Of a stretch of 23,936 nt of DNA, positions 1 to 8,940 are shown one piece after another. The position numbers and the translations under genes are program-made. Location: the NCBI GenBank assembly GCA_031292735.1, contig JARLGP010000277.1, positions 1-23,936 of the forward strand, written 5' to 3'. The stretch comes from Holophaga sp. (GTDB taxonomy: Bacteria; Acidobacteriota; Holophagae; Holophagales; Holophagaceae). The notes beneath the pieces were generated by a model. That model saw only the letters and a list, made by a program, of their open reading frames with translations, ran no database searches and was not told where the DNA came from. How positions within the stretch are numbered: the stretch's first letter is position 1; every line of letters begins with the position of its first letter.

Positions 1-1756
1 CCGGCCAGGCCGGGAACGGGGGCAGGGGGATCCAGGCCCCGAGCCGTTCCGCGGCCCTGCGCACCGGGGCGGGCAGCAGGGTGTCCTGGGCCTCGTGGAA
101 TTCGCTGGAGCGCTCGCCGAGCTGGACGCGCTGGCCGTCCAGGGCCGCGGCCGTCCGCTCCAGCGCGGCCAGCCGGTTCCGGGCCGTGCCGGCGGCGGCG
201 CCGGCCGGTCCGGCGGCAGCGGTCTGGAGCTGGATCTCGTCGTCGAGGCGGCCCAGGTCGGCCTGCACCTTGGCGGGGTCGAACTGCCGGCACTGCTCCT
301 TGAGGAAGGGGCAGACGCCGCTGCCGATCTCCCGCAGCTGTTCCGCCAGGCTCCGGTGCCGCTCGCGCAGGCCGGCCAGATGGCTGGTGAGCGCCTGCAC
401 CTGCCGGTCGGCGGCGCCGGACTGCTCCCGGGCGGCGGTCAGCGCGGCGGGGTCCCAGCCGTCCAGCTCGGCCGACAGGCCCAGGATCTGGGCCAGCGCC
501 CGCTGCTGGCGGGCCAGGGCCGGGGCCAGGCCGGCGCTGAACGGGCCCAGCACGGCCAAGGCCTGCTCCGCGTCCCGGGCGGCCTCCTGGGCGGCCTGGG
601 CCGCGTCCCGGCCCTGCTCCAGGCGGGCCTGGAGGGCCTCATGCTCGCGCTCCAGTTGGAGCCGTTCCGCGTCCTTGGCGGCGCGCTGGCCCTGGAACAG
701 GCCGGCCCGCTCCAGGGCGGCCTGGGCCCGGGCCGCACGTTCGGCCTGGCGCTGGGCGGCGCTGGCCCGCTGGGCCTCCAGCCGCCGCTGCTGGTCCTGG
801 CGCTCGCGCAGCTGCTTGACCTGGGCTTCCGCGGCCAGCCAGGCCCGGTAGGCGGGTTCCAGCCGGGTGAGGGCCTCGGCGGCGGATCGGGCCGCCTGCA
901 CCTGGCTGGCGGCCTGGTCCCGCTTCTGGGCCAGCAGGCCGCACTGCTGCTGGGTTTCCATCCGCAGCCGGGCGGCTTCGGCCAGGGCCGCGGCCCGGGC
1001 CTCCAGCTGCTCCTTGCGGGCCTGCACCTGGGCCAGGGCCGCCGCCAGGGCGTCCCGCCGCTCTTCCAGCCCGGCCACTTCCGCCGCCTGGGCGTCCAGG
1101 GCGGCCTGGCTGTCCTGGCGCTCGCGGACCCGCTCCTCCTGGACGGCCAGCTCCAGGTTGCGGAGCTGGTAGTCCTCCTCGAAGCGGTCCACCGCCGGCT
1201 TGATCCGGTCGAAGCACTGGCGGAACACTTCCACGTCCAGCAGCGGCTCGAAAAAGTCCTTGGCCTGGCCCGGTTTGGAATCGAACGGCCGGGTCAGGTG
1301 GCCCTGCTTCACCCCCAGCAGCTTGAGGAACACGTCGGCCAGCCGCCTGGGGTCGGGAAAGCCCAGCAGCCGGCAGAGGAAGCCGGAGACCTCCCGCTCG
1401 TCCTCGGCGCAGATGCTGCCGTCGTCCACCAGGACCACCTTGGCCCGGCGCTTGCTGGATGGGCCCAGGCCGCGCTCCACCCGGTAGGTTTCCGGGCCGT
1501 GGCTGAAGGTGATGTCGATCTCCCCGGCCTTGCAGCCGGCCCGCAGGAAGTAGGTGGTGAGGTCGAAGCTTTCCAGGCAGGGCGGCTCGGCGGAGAACAT
1601 GGCGTAGCCAAGGGCCTCGATCAGGGTGGACTTGCCGTGCCCGTTGCGGCCGGCGATGCGGTTCACCCCGGGCTGGAAACGGATGGTGACCCCGTCGCCG
1701 TCGGGACCTTCGCCGTACGACTTGATGTTCTTCAGGCGGATGGCGCGGATGATCAC
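1..1756 (-). CDS. sbcC: SbcC-like exonuclease ATPase subunit, 5' part (runs off window)
   Basis: Rad50/SbcC family ATPase that pairs with the SbcD nuclease to process DNA ends and hairpins. About 585 codons read open from a GTG at 1756 to the window edge, so the C-terminal half, including Walker B, is missing. The N-terminus reads VIIRAIRLKNIKSYGEG, and the Walker A loop GRNGHGKST lies at residues 36-44. Further on is a long Ala/Gln/Glu/Arg-rich coiled coil. A CPFLKEQC element at residues 482-489 sits where the zinc hook at the coiled-coil tip should be; the usual hook is CxxC, so this spacing is unusual. The GTG start overlaps the sbcD stop as GTGA, which decides the start and implies translational coupling. 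Confident at family level. Confidence 0.88.
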   Translation of the reverse strand, partial: MIIRAIRLKNIKSYGEGPDGDGVTIRFQPGVNRIAGRNGHGKSTLIEALGYAMFSAEPPCLESFDLTTYFLRAGCKAGEIDITFSHGPETYRVERGLGPSSKRRAKVVLVDDGSICAEDEREVSGFLCRLLGFPDPRRLADVFLKLLGVKQGHLTRPFDSKPGQAKDFFEPLLDVEVFRQCFDRIKPAVDRFEEDYQLRNLELAVQEERVRERQDSQAALDAQAAEVAGLEERRDALAAALAQVQARKEQLEARAAALAEAARLRMETQQQCGLLAQKRDQAASQVQAARSAAEALTRLEPAYRAWLAAEAQVKQLRERQDQQRRLEAQRASAAQRQAERAARAQAALERAGLFQGQRAAKDAERLQLEREHEALQARLEQGRDAAQAAQEAARDAEQALAVLGPFSAGLAPALARQQRALAQILGLSAELDGWDPAALTAAREQSGAADRQVQALTSHLAGLRERHRSLAEQLREIGSGVCPFLKEQCRQFDPAKVQADLGRLDDEIQLQTAAAGPAGAAAGTARNRLAALERTAAALDGQRVQLGERSSEFHEAQDTLLPAPVRRAAERLGAWIPLPPFPAWP

Positions 1757-3066
1757 AGCTGCTCCTCCCGGGCCGCCAGGATCCGGTCCACCAGGGGGCT
1801 CCGGCCCAGGTGCTCGGCCAGCTCGTCGCCGCCCCAGCCTGCCCGGACCCCTTCCTTCAGCTCGTAGAACAGCGCGGCGAAGGCCGGGTCCTGGCCCTCC
1901 AGCCCGAACAGGTTGCGGCTGCCCACCACCTGGAGGATGGCGGCCCGCTCCAGCAGCTCCCGGGTGGGCTGGGCCGGCTGGTCCAGGCCGGGCAGGGCCG
2001 CGCCGTCCAGGTTCAGTCCGCTGGCGTCCAGGGCCACGGCGGTGACCTGGGCGGCCTGCTCGATCTCGGTGGCGGCCAGGGCCTGGTCCAGGGCGATGCG
2101 GGCCAGGTTGAGCCGGCCGGTGAGCTTGAGGTCGATGACCGCGGCCGGCGCGCAACCGGCGGCGCGGATGGCGGCCACGGCGGCGCGCACCAGGGCGGAG
2201 GCGCCGTCCTTGAGCTTGTTGCCGAAGGGCGTGCAGTCCAGCACCAGCGAGTGCACCGGGCGGCGCGGGTTGCTGCGCACCGCCAGGGCCGCCGGGGCGT
2301 TCCGGTTGAGCGGGTCCAGCTCCACCAGGGCGTAGCCGCGACCGGTGGGGGCGCCGGTGCGGTCCAGGTCGTAGCCGGCCTCGCGCAGGTCGCAGTTCTC
2401 CGGCGAACCGGCGTTGCAGGCCCAGTCCCCGTGCACCATGGGCTTGTGGATGTGGCCCAGGGCCAGGTAGCAGACCTTTTCGTGCACGGCCCGCAGATCC
2501 TCGCCCGAGAACCCGCCGCCTTCGCCCACGAAGTAGTCGGGGCCGGCGTGCAGCAGCAGCACGTGGGCGCGGTCCGGTTCCAGCCGGTCGGCCAACTCCC
2601 GCACCTTGTGCGGGGTAGCGGCGCCCAGGTAGCCGGCCCCCACGAAGCGCACGCCGCCCAGATCCAGGTAGGCGCCGGTGCGGGCCGCCGGATCCCAGGG
2701 CGCGAGCACCGGACCGTCCGCGTCGAACGGCGTGCGCAGCAGCGTCAACAGGCCGTCCTCGGCCAGGTAGTGCACCCAGGTGGGCGCGTCGGAATGGACG
2801 AAGGCCTTGTCGTGGTTGCCTTCGATGGCGATGACCGGGATCCCGGCCTGCTTCAGGCGGCCCAGGACCCGCTGGGCCTGGCGCAGGTGCGGCGGCTCCA
2901 CCTGGGGCTTGTCGAAGCAGTCCCCGGCCAGCAGCAAGGCATCCACCCGCTCCTGGATGGCCTGTTCGGCGATGAAGGCGAAGGCTTCGGCCAGGTCGGA
3001 GTCGGGAAGCCGCCCGTCCAGTCGGCGGCGGCCCAGGTGCAGATCGGAGGTCTGGAGGAGTTTCAT
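1753..3066 (-). CDS. sbcD: SbcD-like DNA repair metallophosphoesterase
   Basis: Mre11/SbcD family nuclease subunit, cytoplasmic, acting with SbcC on double-strand ends and hairpins. The 437-residue product starts MKLLQTSDLHLG and shows all calcineurin-type metal-binding motifs: DLH (D8, H10), GDCFD (D49, D52), GNHD (84-86), LLHAG (H173) and GHIH (H205, H207). E. coli SbcD is about 400 residues, so the length is normal; the C-terminal ~200 residues would be the capping and SbcC-binding part. It lies 59 bp after the GH16 gene and overlaps sbcC by 4 bases. No strong ribosome site is seen before the ATG. It could be read through from the glucan operon, but its role is unrelated and I infer a separate unit. 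Confidence 0.92.
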   Translation of the reverse strand: MKLLQTSDLHLGRRRLDGRLPDSDLAEAFAFIAEQAIQERVDALLLAGDCFDKPQVEPPHLRQAQRVLGRLKQAGIPVIAIEGNHDKAFVHSDAPTWVHYLAEDGLLTLLRTPFDADGPVLAPWDPAARTGAYLDLGGVRFVGAGYLGAATPHKVRELADRLEPDRAHVLLLHAGPDYFVGEGGGFSGEDLRAVHEKVCYLALGHIHKPMVHGDWACNAGSPENCDLREAGYDLDRTGAPTGRGYALVELDPLNRNAPAALAVRSNPRRPVHSLVLDCTPFGNKLKDGASALVRAAVAAIRAAGCAPAAVIDLKLTGRLNLARIALDQALAATEIEQAAQVTAVALDASGLNLDGAALPGLDQPAQPTRELLERAAILQVVGSRNLFGLEGQDPAFAALFYELKEGVRAGWGGDELAEHLGRSPLVDRILAAREEQL

Positions 3067-3125
3067 GGGTACAGGGTAGCGGTTCCCCGCCGGCCCTGGC
3101 TGCAATCCCTGTGGGTAGCCCGGCA

Positions 3126-3992
3126 TCACTGATAGGTGTACACCCTGACGTAGTTCACGAGCATCCGCTGGGGGAAGGTGGTGGTGCTGTCCGGCGCCCC
3201 CGGCCAGGAGCCGCCCACGGCCACGTTGAGGATCAGGAAGAAGGGCTGGTCGAACACCCACTGGCCGCCGGCGGGGAGGTCGGCCGGGGTATAGGTGGCG
3301 TAGAGGGTGTCGTCCAGGTACATCTTGATGAGGCCGGAGGACCACTCCACCGCGTACACGTGGAATGCGTCGGCCAGGTCGCCGGAGGGCAGGGCATGGC
3401 TGGTGCTGAGGCTGCCGCCGGTGAACCCGGGGCCGTGGATGGAGCCGTAGACGGTGGCCGGCTGGCTGCCGATGTTCTCCATGATGTCGATCTCGCCGCA
3501 GGCGGGCCAGCCGGCCGAGGCGAAGGTGTCGCCCAGCATCCAGAAGGCAGGCCACAGGCCCTGCCCGCGGGGGATCTGGATCCGGGCCTCGAACCGGCCG
3601 CAGGTCTGGGAGAACAGGCCCTGGGTCTTCAGGCGCGCGGAGGTGTAGCCGCAGGTGATGCCGTCGGCGCCGGTGTAGGTTTCCTTCAGGGCGGTGATGA
3701 CCAGGTTGCCGCCCTGGATCTGGGCGTTCTGGGCCAGGCTGGTGTAGGACTCCAGCTCGCCGTTGCCCCAGCCGTCGCCGCCCAGCTCGCAGGTCCACTT
3801 GGTGGGGTCGGGTCGGGTGCCGTCGGTCCCGCCGAAGTCGTCGCTCCAGGTGAGCACCCAGCCGGGGGCGGGGGTGGGAGTCGGGGTGGGTGTGGAGGTG
3901 ACGGTGGAGGTGACGGTGGAGGAGGCGCCGCCTCCGCCTCCGCAGCCCACGAGGACGGCCAGCGCGGCCAGGCATGGCAGGAGGAGACGCAT
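3126..3992 (-). CDS. GH16 beta-1,3(4)-glucanase (laminarinase) lipoprotein
   Basis: Endo-acting beta-glucanase of family GH16, predicted to cut internal beta-1,3 bonds of laminarin-type glucan. The 288-residue product has a hydrophobic leader ending in the lipobox LVGC (lipidated C17), a Gly/Ser/Thr run and a TPTPTPTP linker, then the jelly-roll domain from about residue 46. The GH16 catalytic motif GEIDIMEN is intact: nucleophile E167, D169, acid/base E172. The motif with the extra residue (ExDxxE) is the laminarinase type rather than the lichenase type. It is the last gene of the six-gene glucan operon; its ATG lies 1 base after the phosphorylase stop, so it is translationally coupled. Membrane-anchored, facing the periplasm or outside; which face is not shown by sequence. 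Confidence 0.93.
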   Translation of the reverse strand: MRLLLPCLAALAVLVGCGGGGGASSTVTSTVTSTPTPTPTPAPGWVLTWSDDFGGTDGTRPDPTKWTCELGGDGWGNGELESYTSLAQNAQIQGGNLVITALKETYTGADGITCGYTSARLKTQGLFSQTCGRFEARIQIPRGQGLWPAFWMLGDTFASAGWPACGEIDIMENIGSQPATVYGSIHGPGFTGGSLSTSHALPSGDLADAFHVYAVEWSSGLIKMYLDDTLYATYTPADLPAGGQWVFDQPFFLILNVAVGGSWPGAPDSTTTFPQRMLVNYVRVYTYQ

Positions 3993-3993
3993 C

Positions 3994-6900
3994 CTAGCCG
4001 TCCAGGCCCAGGAACACTTCCAACTGCCGCACTGCGCCCGTGCGCTCGTGGATGGCGCCGCTGGTGGCGGCGTCCAGGGCGAGCCCGCCGATGACCTGCC
4101 GGCCGTCCCCGCGGGTGACGATGATGCGCGGGGCGCCGCCCCGGTGCGCCACCACGGGCACCTGGCACAGGGTGAAGGCCAGCGTGCCCGCGGCCAGCTG
4201 GAGGGTCTGGAACTGCCCGTCCAGGTCCACGTAGCGGAAGGTGTCGGCTTTGGCGAGGAACTCCTCCAAGGGCATGATCCAGGGCTGGAAGGTGATCCTC
4301 CCGCCGCTGACCTTGACCCCCATCTCGCTGATGCGGGTAAGGATATCTTCCTTCACCTGGCCGGTCATGCCGGGCTGCTGGGCGCCGGCGAATCCGGGGG
4401 TGTGGGAGTATGGGTCAATGGGGATGGCGCCGTGCAGGGCGGGCGACTTGTGCACGCCAAGGCCTTCGCGAATCTCGTGGTAGTGGCGCTGCAGGCGCGC
4501 CAGGGTGCCGGGCTCCCCGCCGGCCGCGGCCTGCCGGACCTCGTCCACCGCCACCAGCAGCTTGGCAACCATGTGCCAGTAGATGCAGCCGAGACCCTCG
4601 TACTTGTAGAAGGTGCCGGAGCGGCCGGTGAACGACTGGTGGTCGAAGACCCGCTCGTACAGCTCCAGGAGCCGGGGACCTTCCTGCTCCGCCAGGGGGC
4701 CGAACTCGGTTCCCCGCAGGTCCTCCAGAGCGGCCTTGAGGCACTCGTCGTTGCGGAACGCCGCGTTGAAGTGGGTCTGGCCGTCCACGTCCTGCACCAC
4801 GATGCGCTGGTCCCCCCGCTCCAGGAGCGCCCGGAGCAGGGGCGACCCGGCCGCGGCCCCCTCCGGGATGTTGTTCTGCTCCAGGAAGTGCGGCAGGGGG
4901 TTGTCCGGGTAGAGGATGTAGCTGTTCTGGTCGGCCCGGTACAGCGCGCTGGCGCGTAGGGCGTCCAGCAGGACCACGGCGTCGGCGCCGGAAAGGGCGC
5001 CCGAGCTGAGGGCGGCCACCTGGCCTTCCAGCATCTCGCACAGGTGGCGCACCTCCACCCGGTCGCCGGCCACCTTCATGAGGTTGTAGGCGTGGTAGAG
5101 TCCGTCGCCGCGCCGGTTGACCCGGATGGAGTGATCCAGTTGGGCCAGGGCGGAGGCGCAGAAGGCCTGGATCCGCGCTGCCGTGAGCCGGACCCGGCGC
5201 CCGGAGAAGCCGTCCTGGTAGATTCGTGCCCGGTACCGGGTCCCGGCCTGGCCCAGGGCGTCCAGGACCTGCTTGCGCTCCCGGGGCGTGACCGGCCGGC
5301 CCGGCGCGGGCGCGACCTCCCGGAACACTTCGGCCACGGCCTCCAGCAGCTCGGCGATCTCTTCGGCGGCCTCGATCTCCGTCGCCTCCGGGGCCTGGAA
5401 CAGCTCAAGGCAGAACGCGAGGTAGCGGCGCAGGTAGTAGAGCGTGACCATGGACACGCCGTAGCCCACCAGGGCGTTGTTGGCGTCGTTCCATTCCGGG
5501 CGCTGGGTGTTCATCCAGATGCCGGCCTCGGGGACGAAGTTGGAGAGCTTGGTGAGGGCCACCAGGAGCAGCTTCTCCGCCAGATTGGCGCGAACCGGTT
5601 CGCCTCCGGCCATCAGGGCCTTGCCGTCGCTGCCCAGCTCCGCGGCCAGGGCCATGGCCCGGTCGTGCTCCACCTGTTCGAAGGTGATGGTGCTGCGGGG
5701 ATTGGCCAGCATCTCCTGGTAGGGTTTGATCCGGTAGGGGATGTTGGCGAAGGTGAACAGGCGCCGGCCCAGCAGTCCAGCCAGGGCGCTGGGGTGGTAG
5801 CGGCGTGAGGCCTCCAGCAGCTTGAGCAGGTAGATGACCTGGTGGTCGCCCCAGTAGCCGATGAAGGACCAGGGGTCGCGGGGATCGATCACTTCCCATT
5901 CGAACCCCTCCCGCATGACCCGGTAGGGGTTGTAGCCGTCGGCGGTGGAGGAGTCGGCGAACTTGAAGATCATGCTCTCGATGAAGCCGGGGTAGGAACA
6001 GCCCAGCGCTTCCCAGTTCTGGAACAGGTCGCGCCAGTTGCCTTCGAAATTGAGGATCTTGCCGCCCCGCTCGTCCTTGAGCTGGATGGAGAAGGTGTTC
6101 CAGGGGCGGCTGGGGTCGCCGTGGCGGCGGCTGAAGGTGAGCGGCAGGTACTCGTTGGCCAACCGCTCCAGGTCCGGGTCCTGCTGCCGGGCGGCCAGGT
6201 CCAGGAGCTCGCCGTGGGGCAGCGACTCGGGCAGCGCGGCCAGGAAGGCGGCGTGCCGGCCCGCAACCCGGGCGTTGGCCTTGGCCAGGAACGAGGCCAG
6301 GTCGTCCCTGGAGATCCGGTAGCCATCGTCGGGGATGCCGCCGCGCATGATGTTGAAGAGCGCGTCGGAGAAGTGCCGCCAGGTGCTCAGCGGGTCCGCG
6401 GTGGCCTGGAGGCCGTCGGCCCCGGCCACCAGCTGGACCAGGTTCCGGGTGCAGCGAGCCACGTCCTCCAGCACCAGGCCGGCCGGGTCCGGGGCGGTGT
6501 CCAGGAGCCGCGCCAGGGCGCGCACGCCGACCGCGTCCTGGCCCAGTTCGGCCACGATCAGCCAGTCTTTCCGGGTCCCGGGCCGCAGGTCGACGGTGGC
6601 GTTCAGCAGGTAGGCGCCGCGCTGGCCTCGCACGTCGGACTCTTCCTGGAGCGGCGCGCCCATCCGGAAGGCCTCCAGCTGGGCGGTGGAGAGCAGGCGC
6701 CGGGCGGGTTCCAGCCCGGCGGACCAGGCCAGGTTCACGCGCAGCGCCTCGCTGGGCTCGGCCTTGTCCACCGGGATGGAACTGAGCCGGAACAGTGCCA
6801 GGCTGGTGCCGGGCACCCGCTCGGTGCGCTTGTAGCCGTCGGCCAGGGTGCTGTACTCCGCCTGGAAGCGCCGCTCCACCCCGAACGGCAGCACGTTCTG

Positions 6901-7437
6901 GAAACCATCCACCAGGTCGACGCTGACCGGGTCCGCGCCCTCGTTGTGGAGGGCGGACTGGCGCACGAAGCCGAAGCGCTCGCTGTTCAGCCACCCGTAG
7001 CGGAAGCGGAGGCCCAGGTCCTGGTTGCGCTCCTCGAACAGGATCTTGTTGCCGTAGACGCTCTTGTAGAGGCTGCGGACGACCCGGTAGAGGCCGTCGT
7101 AGCGCTGGGAGAAGGGCTCCCACAGGGAGGTCCGGCCCCGGCGGCGGACCCGCAGGAGGGTCTTGGCGCCGGTCTGGTCCTGGCTGTCGTGGATGCGGTC
7201 GTCGGTGCAGTAGGGGAACAGGGCGTGGTCCGGGTCCTTGCGGCCCGCGGTCAGGGCGCCGTTGCTGGAGATGAAGAGCCAGTGGTCCGAGTCGCTCACC
7301 AGGCTCATCAGGAAGGGCGGCATGGTGTCGTAGTTGACCAGGTGGTAGAAGGGCTCGCCCGCGATCTCGACAATGGACCCGGCCGCGGGCTGGGCCGGCG
7401 GCCGCAAGGGGGAATCGGAAACGAACGTGTGGCTCAT
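3994..7437 (-). CDS. Large GH94-clan phosphorylase, probable beta-1,3-oligoglucan phosphorylase (GH149/GH161-like)
   Basis: Predicted cytoplasmic inverting phosphorylase that would split beta-1,3-gluco-oligosaccharides with phosphate to give alpha-glucose 1-phosphate and a shortened chain. The 1147-residue product has no signal peptide. Its N-terminal ~300 residues look like the beta-sandwich domain of GH94-type enzymes, followed by an (alpha/alpha)6-barrel region with conserved-looking blocks (EGNWRDLFQNWEAL near residue 465; GYWGDHQ; PEWNDANNALVG). The aspartate of WND (D651) matches in context the catalytic acid of GH94 cellobiose phosphorylases (motif DWND). The size and the neighbouring GH16, GH17 and GH81 genes favour the beta-1,3-glucan phosphorylase families GH149 or GH161 over GH94 cellobiose phosphorylase; I cannot choose between the two by eye. 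It starts 12 bases after the transporter stop, with AAGGA as ribosome site. Specificity is inferred from context. Confidence 0.8.
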   Translation of the reverse strand: MSHTFVSDSPLRPPAQPAAGSIVEIAGEPFYHLVNYDTMPPFLMSLVSDSDHWLFISSNGALTAGRKDPDHALFPYCTDDRIHDSQDQTGAKTLLRVRRRGRTSLWEPFSQRYDGLYRVVRSLYKSVYGNKILFEERNQDLGLRFRYGWLNSERFGFVRQSALHNEGADPVSVDLVDGFQNVLPFGVERRFQAEYSTLADGYKRTERVPGTSLALFRLSSIPVDKAEPSEALRVNLAWSAGLEPARRLLSTAQLEAFRMGAPLQEESDVRGQRGAYLLNATVDLRPGTRKDWLIVAELGQDAVGVRALARLLDTAPDPAGLVLEDVARCTRNLVQLVAGADGLQATADPLSTWRHFSDALFNIMRGGIPDDGYRISRDDLASFLAKANARVAGRHAAFLAALPESLPHGELLDLAARQQDPDLERLANEYLPLTFSRRHGDPSRPWNTFSIQLKDERGGKILNFEGNWRDLFQNWEALGCSYPGFIESMIFKFADSSTADGYNPYRVMREGFEWEVIDPRDPWSFIGYWGDHQVIYLLKLLEASRRYHPSALAGLLGRRLFTFANIPYRIKPYQEMLANPRSTITFEQVEHDRAMALAAELGSDGKALMAGGEPVRANLAEKLLLVALTKLSNFVPEAGIWMNTQRPEWNDANNALVGYGVSMVTLYYLRRYLAFCLELFQAPEATEIEAAEEIAELLEAVAEVFREVAPAPGRPVTPRERKQVLDALGQAGTRYRARIYQDGFSGRRVRLTAARIQAFCASALAQLDHSIRVNRRGDGLYHAYNLMKVAGDRVEVRHLCEMLEGQVAALSSGALSGADAVVLLDALRASALYRADQNSYILYPDNPLPHFLEQNNIPEGAAAGSPLLRALLERGDQRIVVQDVDGQTHFNAAFRNDECLKAALEDLRGTEFGPLAEQEGPRLLELYERVFDHQSFTGRSGTFYKYEGLGCIYWHMVAKLLVAVDEVRQAAAGGEPGTLARLQRHYHEIREGLGVHKSPALHGAIPIDPYSHTPGFAGAQQPGMTGQVKEDILTRISEMGVKVSGGRITFQPWIMPLEEFLAKADTFRYVDLDGQFQTLQLAAGTLAFTLCQVPVVAHRGGAPRIIVTRGDGRQVIGGLALDAATSGAIHERTGAVRQLEVFLGLDG

Positions 7438-7449
7438 GGCTGGGGTCCT

Positions 7450-8940
7450 TCAGGAGCTGGATTCCGTGGGCACGAGCTTGCGCCGCTTGAGATCCTTCTC
7501 GATCCGGACCATCAGCTCGTCGTTCAGGGGGTAGGCGTTCATCAGCAGGGCGGCCAATACCAGCATGGCTCCGGGGATGAGGCTCATGCAGAGCCGGATG
7601 CCCAGCAGCGAGGTGCCGGACTGTTCGACGTTGGCCACGTAGCCGAACCGGGTGAGCAGCAGGCCCGTGAGCCAGGCGCCGAAGGCCAGGCCGATCTTCG
7701 TGCCGAAGATGGCCGAGGCGAAGACCAGGCCGGTGTTCCGGCGGCCCAGGCGCCACTCCGCGTCGTCGGCGGTGTCGGCGAACATGGCCCACACCAGGGG
7801 GGAGTTGAAGCCGATGACGAAGCTGCCGGCGATCTGCAGGGTGAACATGAGCCCGATGTCCCCGGGCCCGGCGAACCAGAATCCGGCCACCACCAGGCCG
7901 CCGCCGCCGATGGCGGCCATGAACAGGGCCTTCTTGTCGAACCGCCTGGCGATGGCCGGGGTGAAGACCACGGCCACCAGGAAGGCCAGGGCGTTGGCGA
8001 CCAGGAAGGGCCCCAGCAGGTCGCTGCGGTGGACGAAGTATTTGAAGTAGTAGACGGAGATGGAGCCCCGGAGCACGAAGGAGGTGATCATGACGATCAT
8101 GACCCCCAGCATCACGACGAACGGACGGCTGGCAGCCATGTCCCGCACGTCCCGCCTGAGGTCGGGGCTCTGGTTTCCCGGGGGCGTGACCCGCTCGCGG
8201 GTGATCAGGAAGCACAGGGTCAGCAGGAGCAGCGCCAGCGCCCCGTAGAGCACCATGGTCATCTGCCAGCCCTTGGCCGGGTCGGACGGCAGCGCCAGGA
8301 GGTCCTTGGACAGGAACCAGCGGAGCCAGCCGGCGGGATGGGCCAGGAACGGGTGCAGGCCGCGGGCCGCGGCGTCCATGCCGAACCAGTGGGCCAGGCT
8401 GGGCGTGCAGTACTGGACGAACACCGCCACGCTGAAGGCCCCCACGAAGCGGAACGAGGCCAGGGAGGTGCGCTCCACGGAGTTGGGGGTCATCACCCCC
8501 AGCAGGGCGCTGTAGGGGATGTTCACCGCGGTGTACATCAGCATCAGGAGGCAGTAGGTCACGTAGGCGTACAGCAGCTTGCCGCCGCCGCCCAGGTGGG
8601 GCGTGGTGAAGGTGAACACCCCGGCCACCACCAGGGGCAGCCCGAACCAGACCAGGTAGGGGCGGAAATGGCCCCAGCGGGTCACGGTCCGGTCCGCGAT
8701 GGTGCCCATCACCGGGTCCGCCACCGCGTCCAGGATGCGGGTGACCAGCATCATGGTGCCCACGGCGCCGGCGGAGATGCCGAAGACGTCGGTGTAGAAG
8801 AAGATGATGAAGAATTCGAAGGACTTCCAGTAGAAGTTGGAGGCCGCGTCGCCCAGGGCGTAGCCGGCCTTCTCGCCGAAGGCGAGCCGGTCCTCGATGG
8901 GGTCCTTCTCCTGCCCGGTCACGCGTACGGTCGTCTTCAT
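7450..8940 (-). CDS. GPH-family sugar:cation symporter (MFS superfamily)
   Basis: Inner-membrane glycoside-pentoside-hexuronide type symporter, predicted to import gluco-oligosaccharides with Na+ or H+. The 496-residue product shows about 12 hydrophobic segments and typical N-terminal GPH features: the EKAGYALGDAASNFYW block near residues 23-38, the DAVADPVMGTIADRT loop, then RWGHFRPYL. The length fits the family (about 450-500). A charged tail (RIEKDLKRRK) follows the last membrane segment. The ATG overlaps the epimerase stop as ATGA, which fixes the start and couples translation. The neighbours (secreted glucanases, cytoplasmic phosphorylase) suggest beta-1,3-gluco-oligosaccharides as substrate; the sequence alone does not prove this. 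Confidence 0.9.
   Translation of the reverse strand: MKTTVRVTGQEKDPIEDRLAFGEKAGYALGDAASNFYWKSFEFFIIFFYTDVFGISAGAVGTMMLVTRILDAVADPVMGTIADRTVTRWGHFRPYLVWFGLPLVVAGVFTFTTPHLGGGGKLLYAYVTYCLLMLMYTAVNIPYSALLGVMTPNSVERTSLASFRFVGAFSVAVFVQYCTPSLAHWFGMDAAARGLHPFLAHPAGWLRWFLSKDLLALPSDPAKGWQMTMVLYGALALLLLTLCFLITRERVTPPGNQSPDLRRDVRDMAASRPFVVMLGVMIVMITSFVLRGSISVYYFKYFVHRSDLLGPFLVANALAFLVAVVFTPAIARRFDKKALFMAAIGGGGLVVAGFWFAGPGDIGLMFTLQIAGSFVIGFNSPLVWAMFADTADDAEWRLGRRNTGLVFASAIFGTKIGLAFGAWLTGLLLTRFGYVANVEQSGTSLLGIRLCMSLIPGAMLVLAALLMNAYPLNDELMVRIEKDLKRRKLVPTESSS

Noticed and set aside
95..1867. 590-codon plus-strand open frame at the left edge
   Set aside because: It is antisense to sbcC, which has a clear Walker A motif and a stop/start overlap with sbcD; the plus-strand product looks like low-complexity shadow.
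3880..3960. Simple GGTGGAGGTGACGG-type tandem repeats at the 5' end of the GH16 gene
   Set aside because: They encode the TVTST and TPTP linker after the lipobox; a low-complexity linker explains them.
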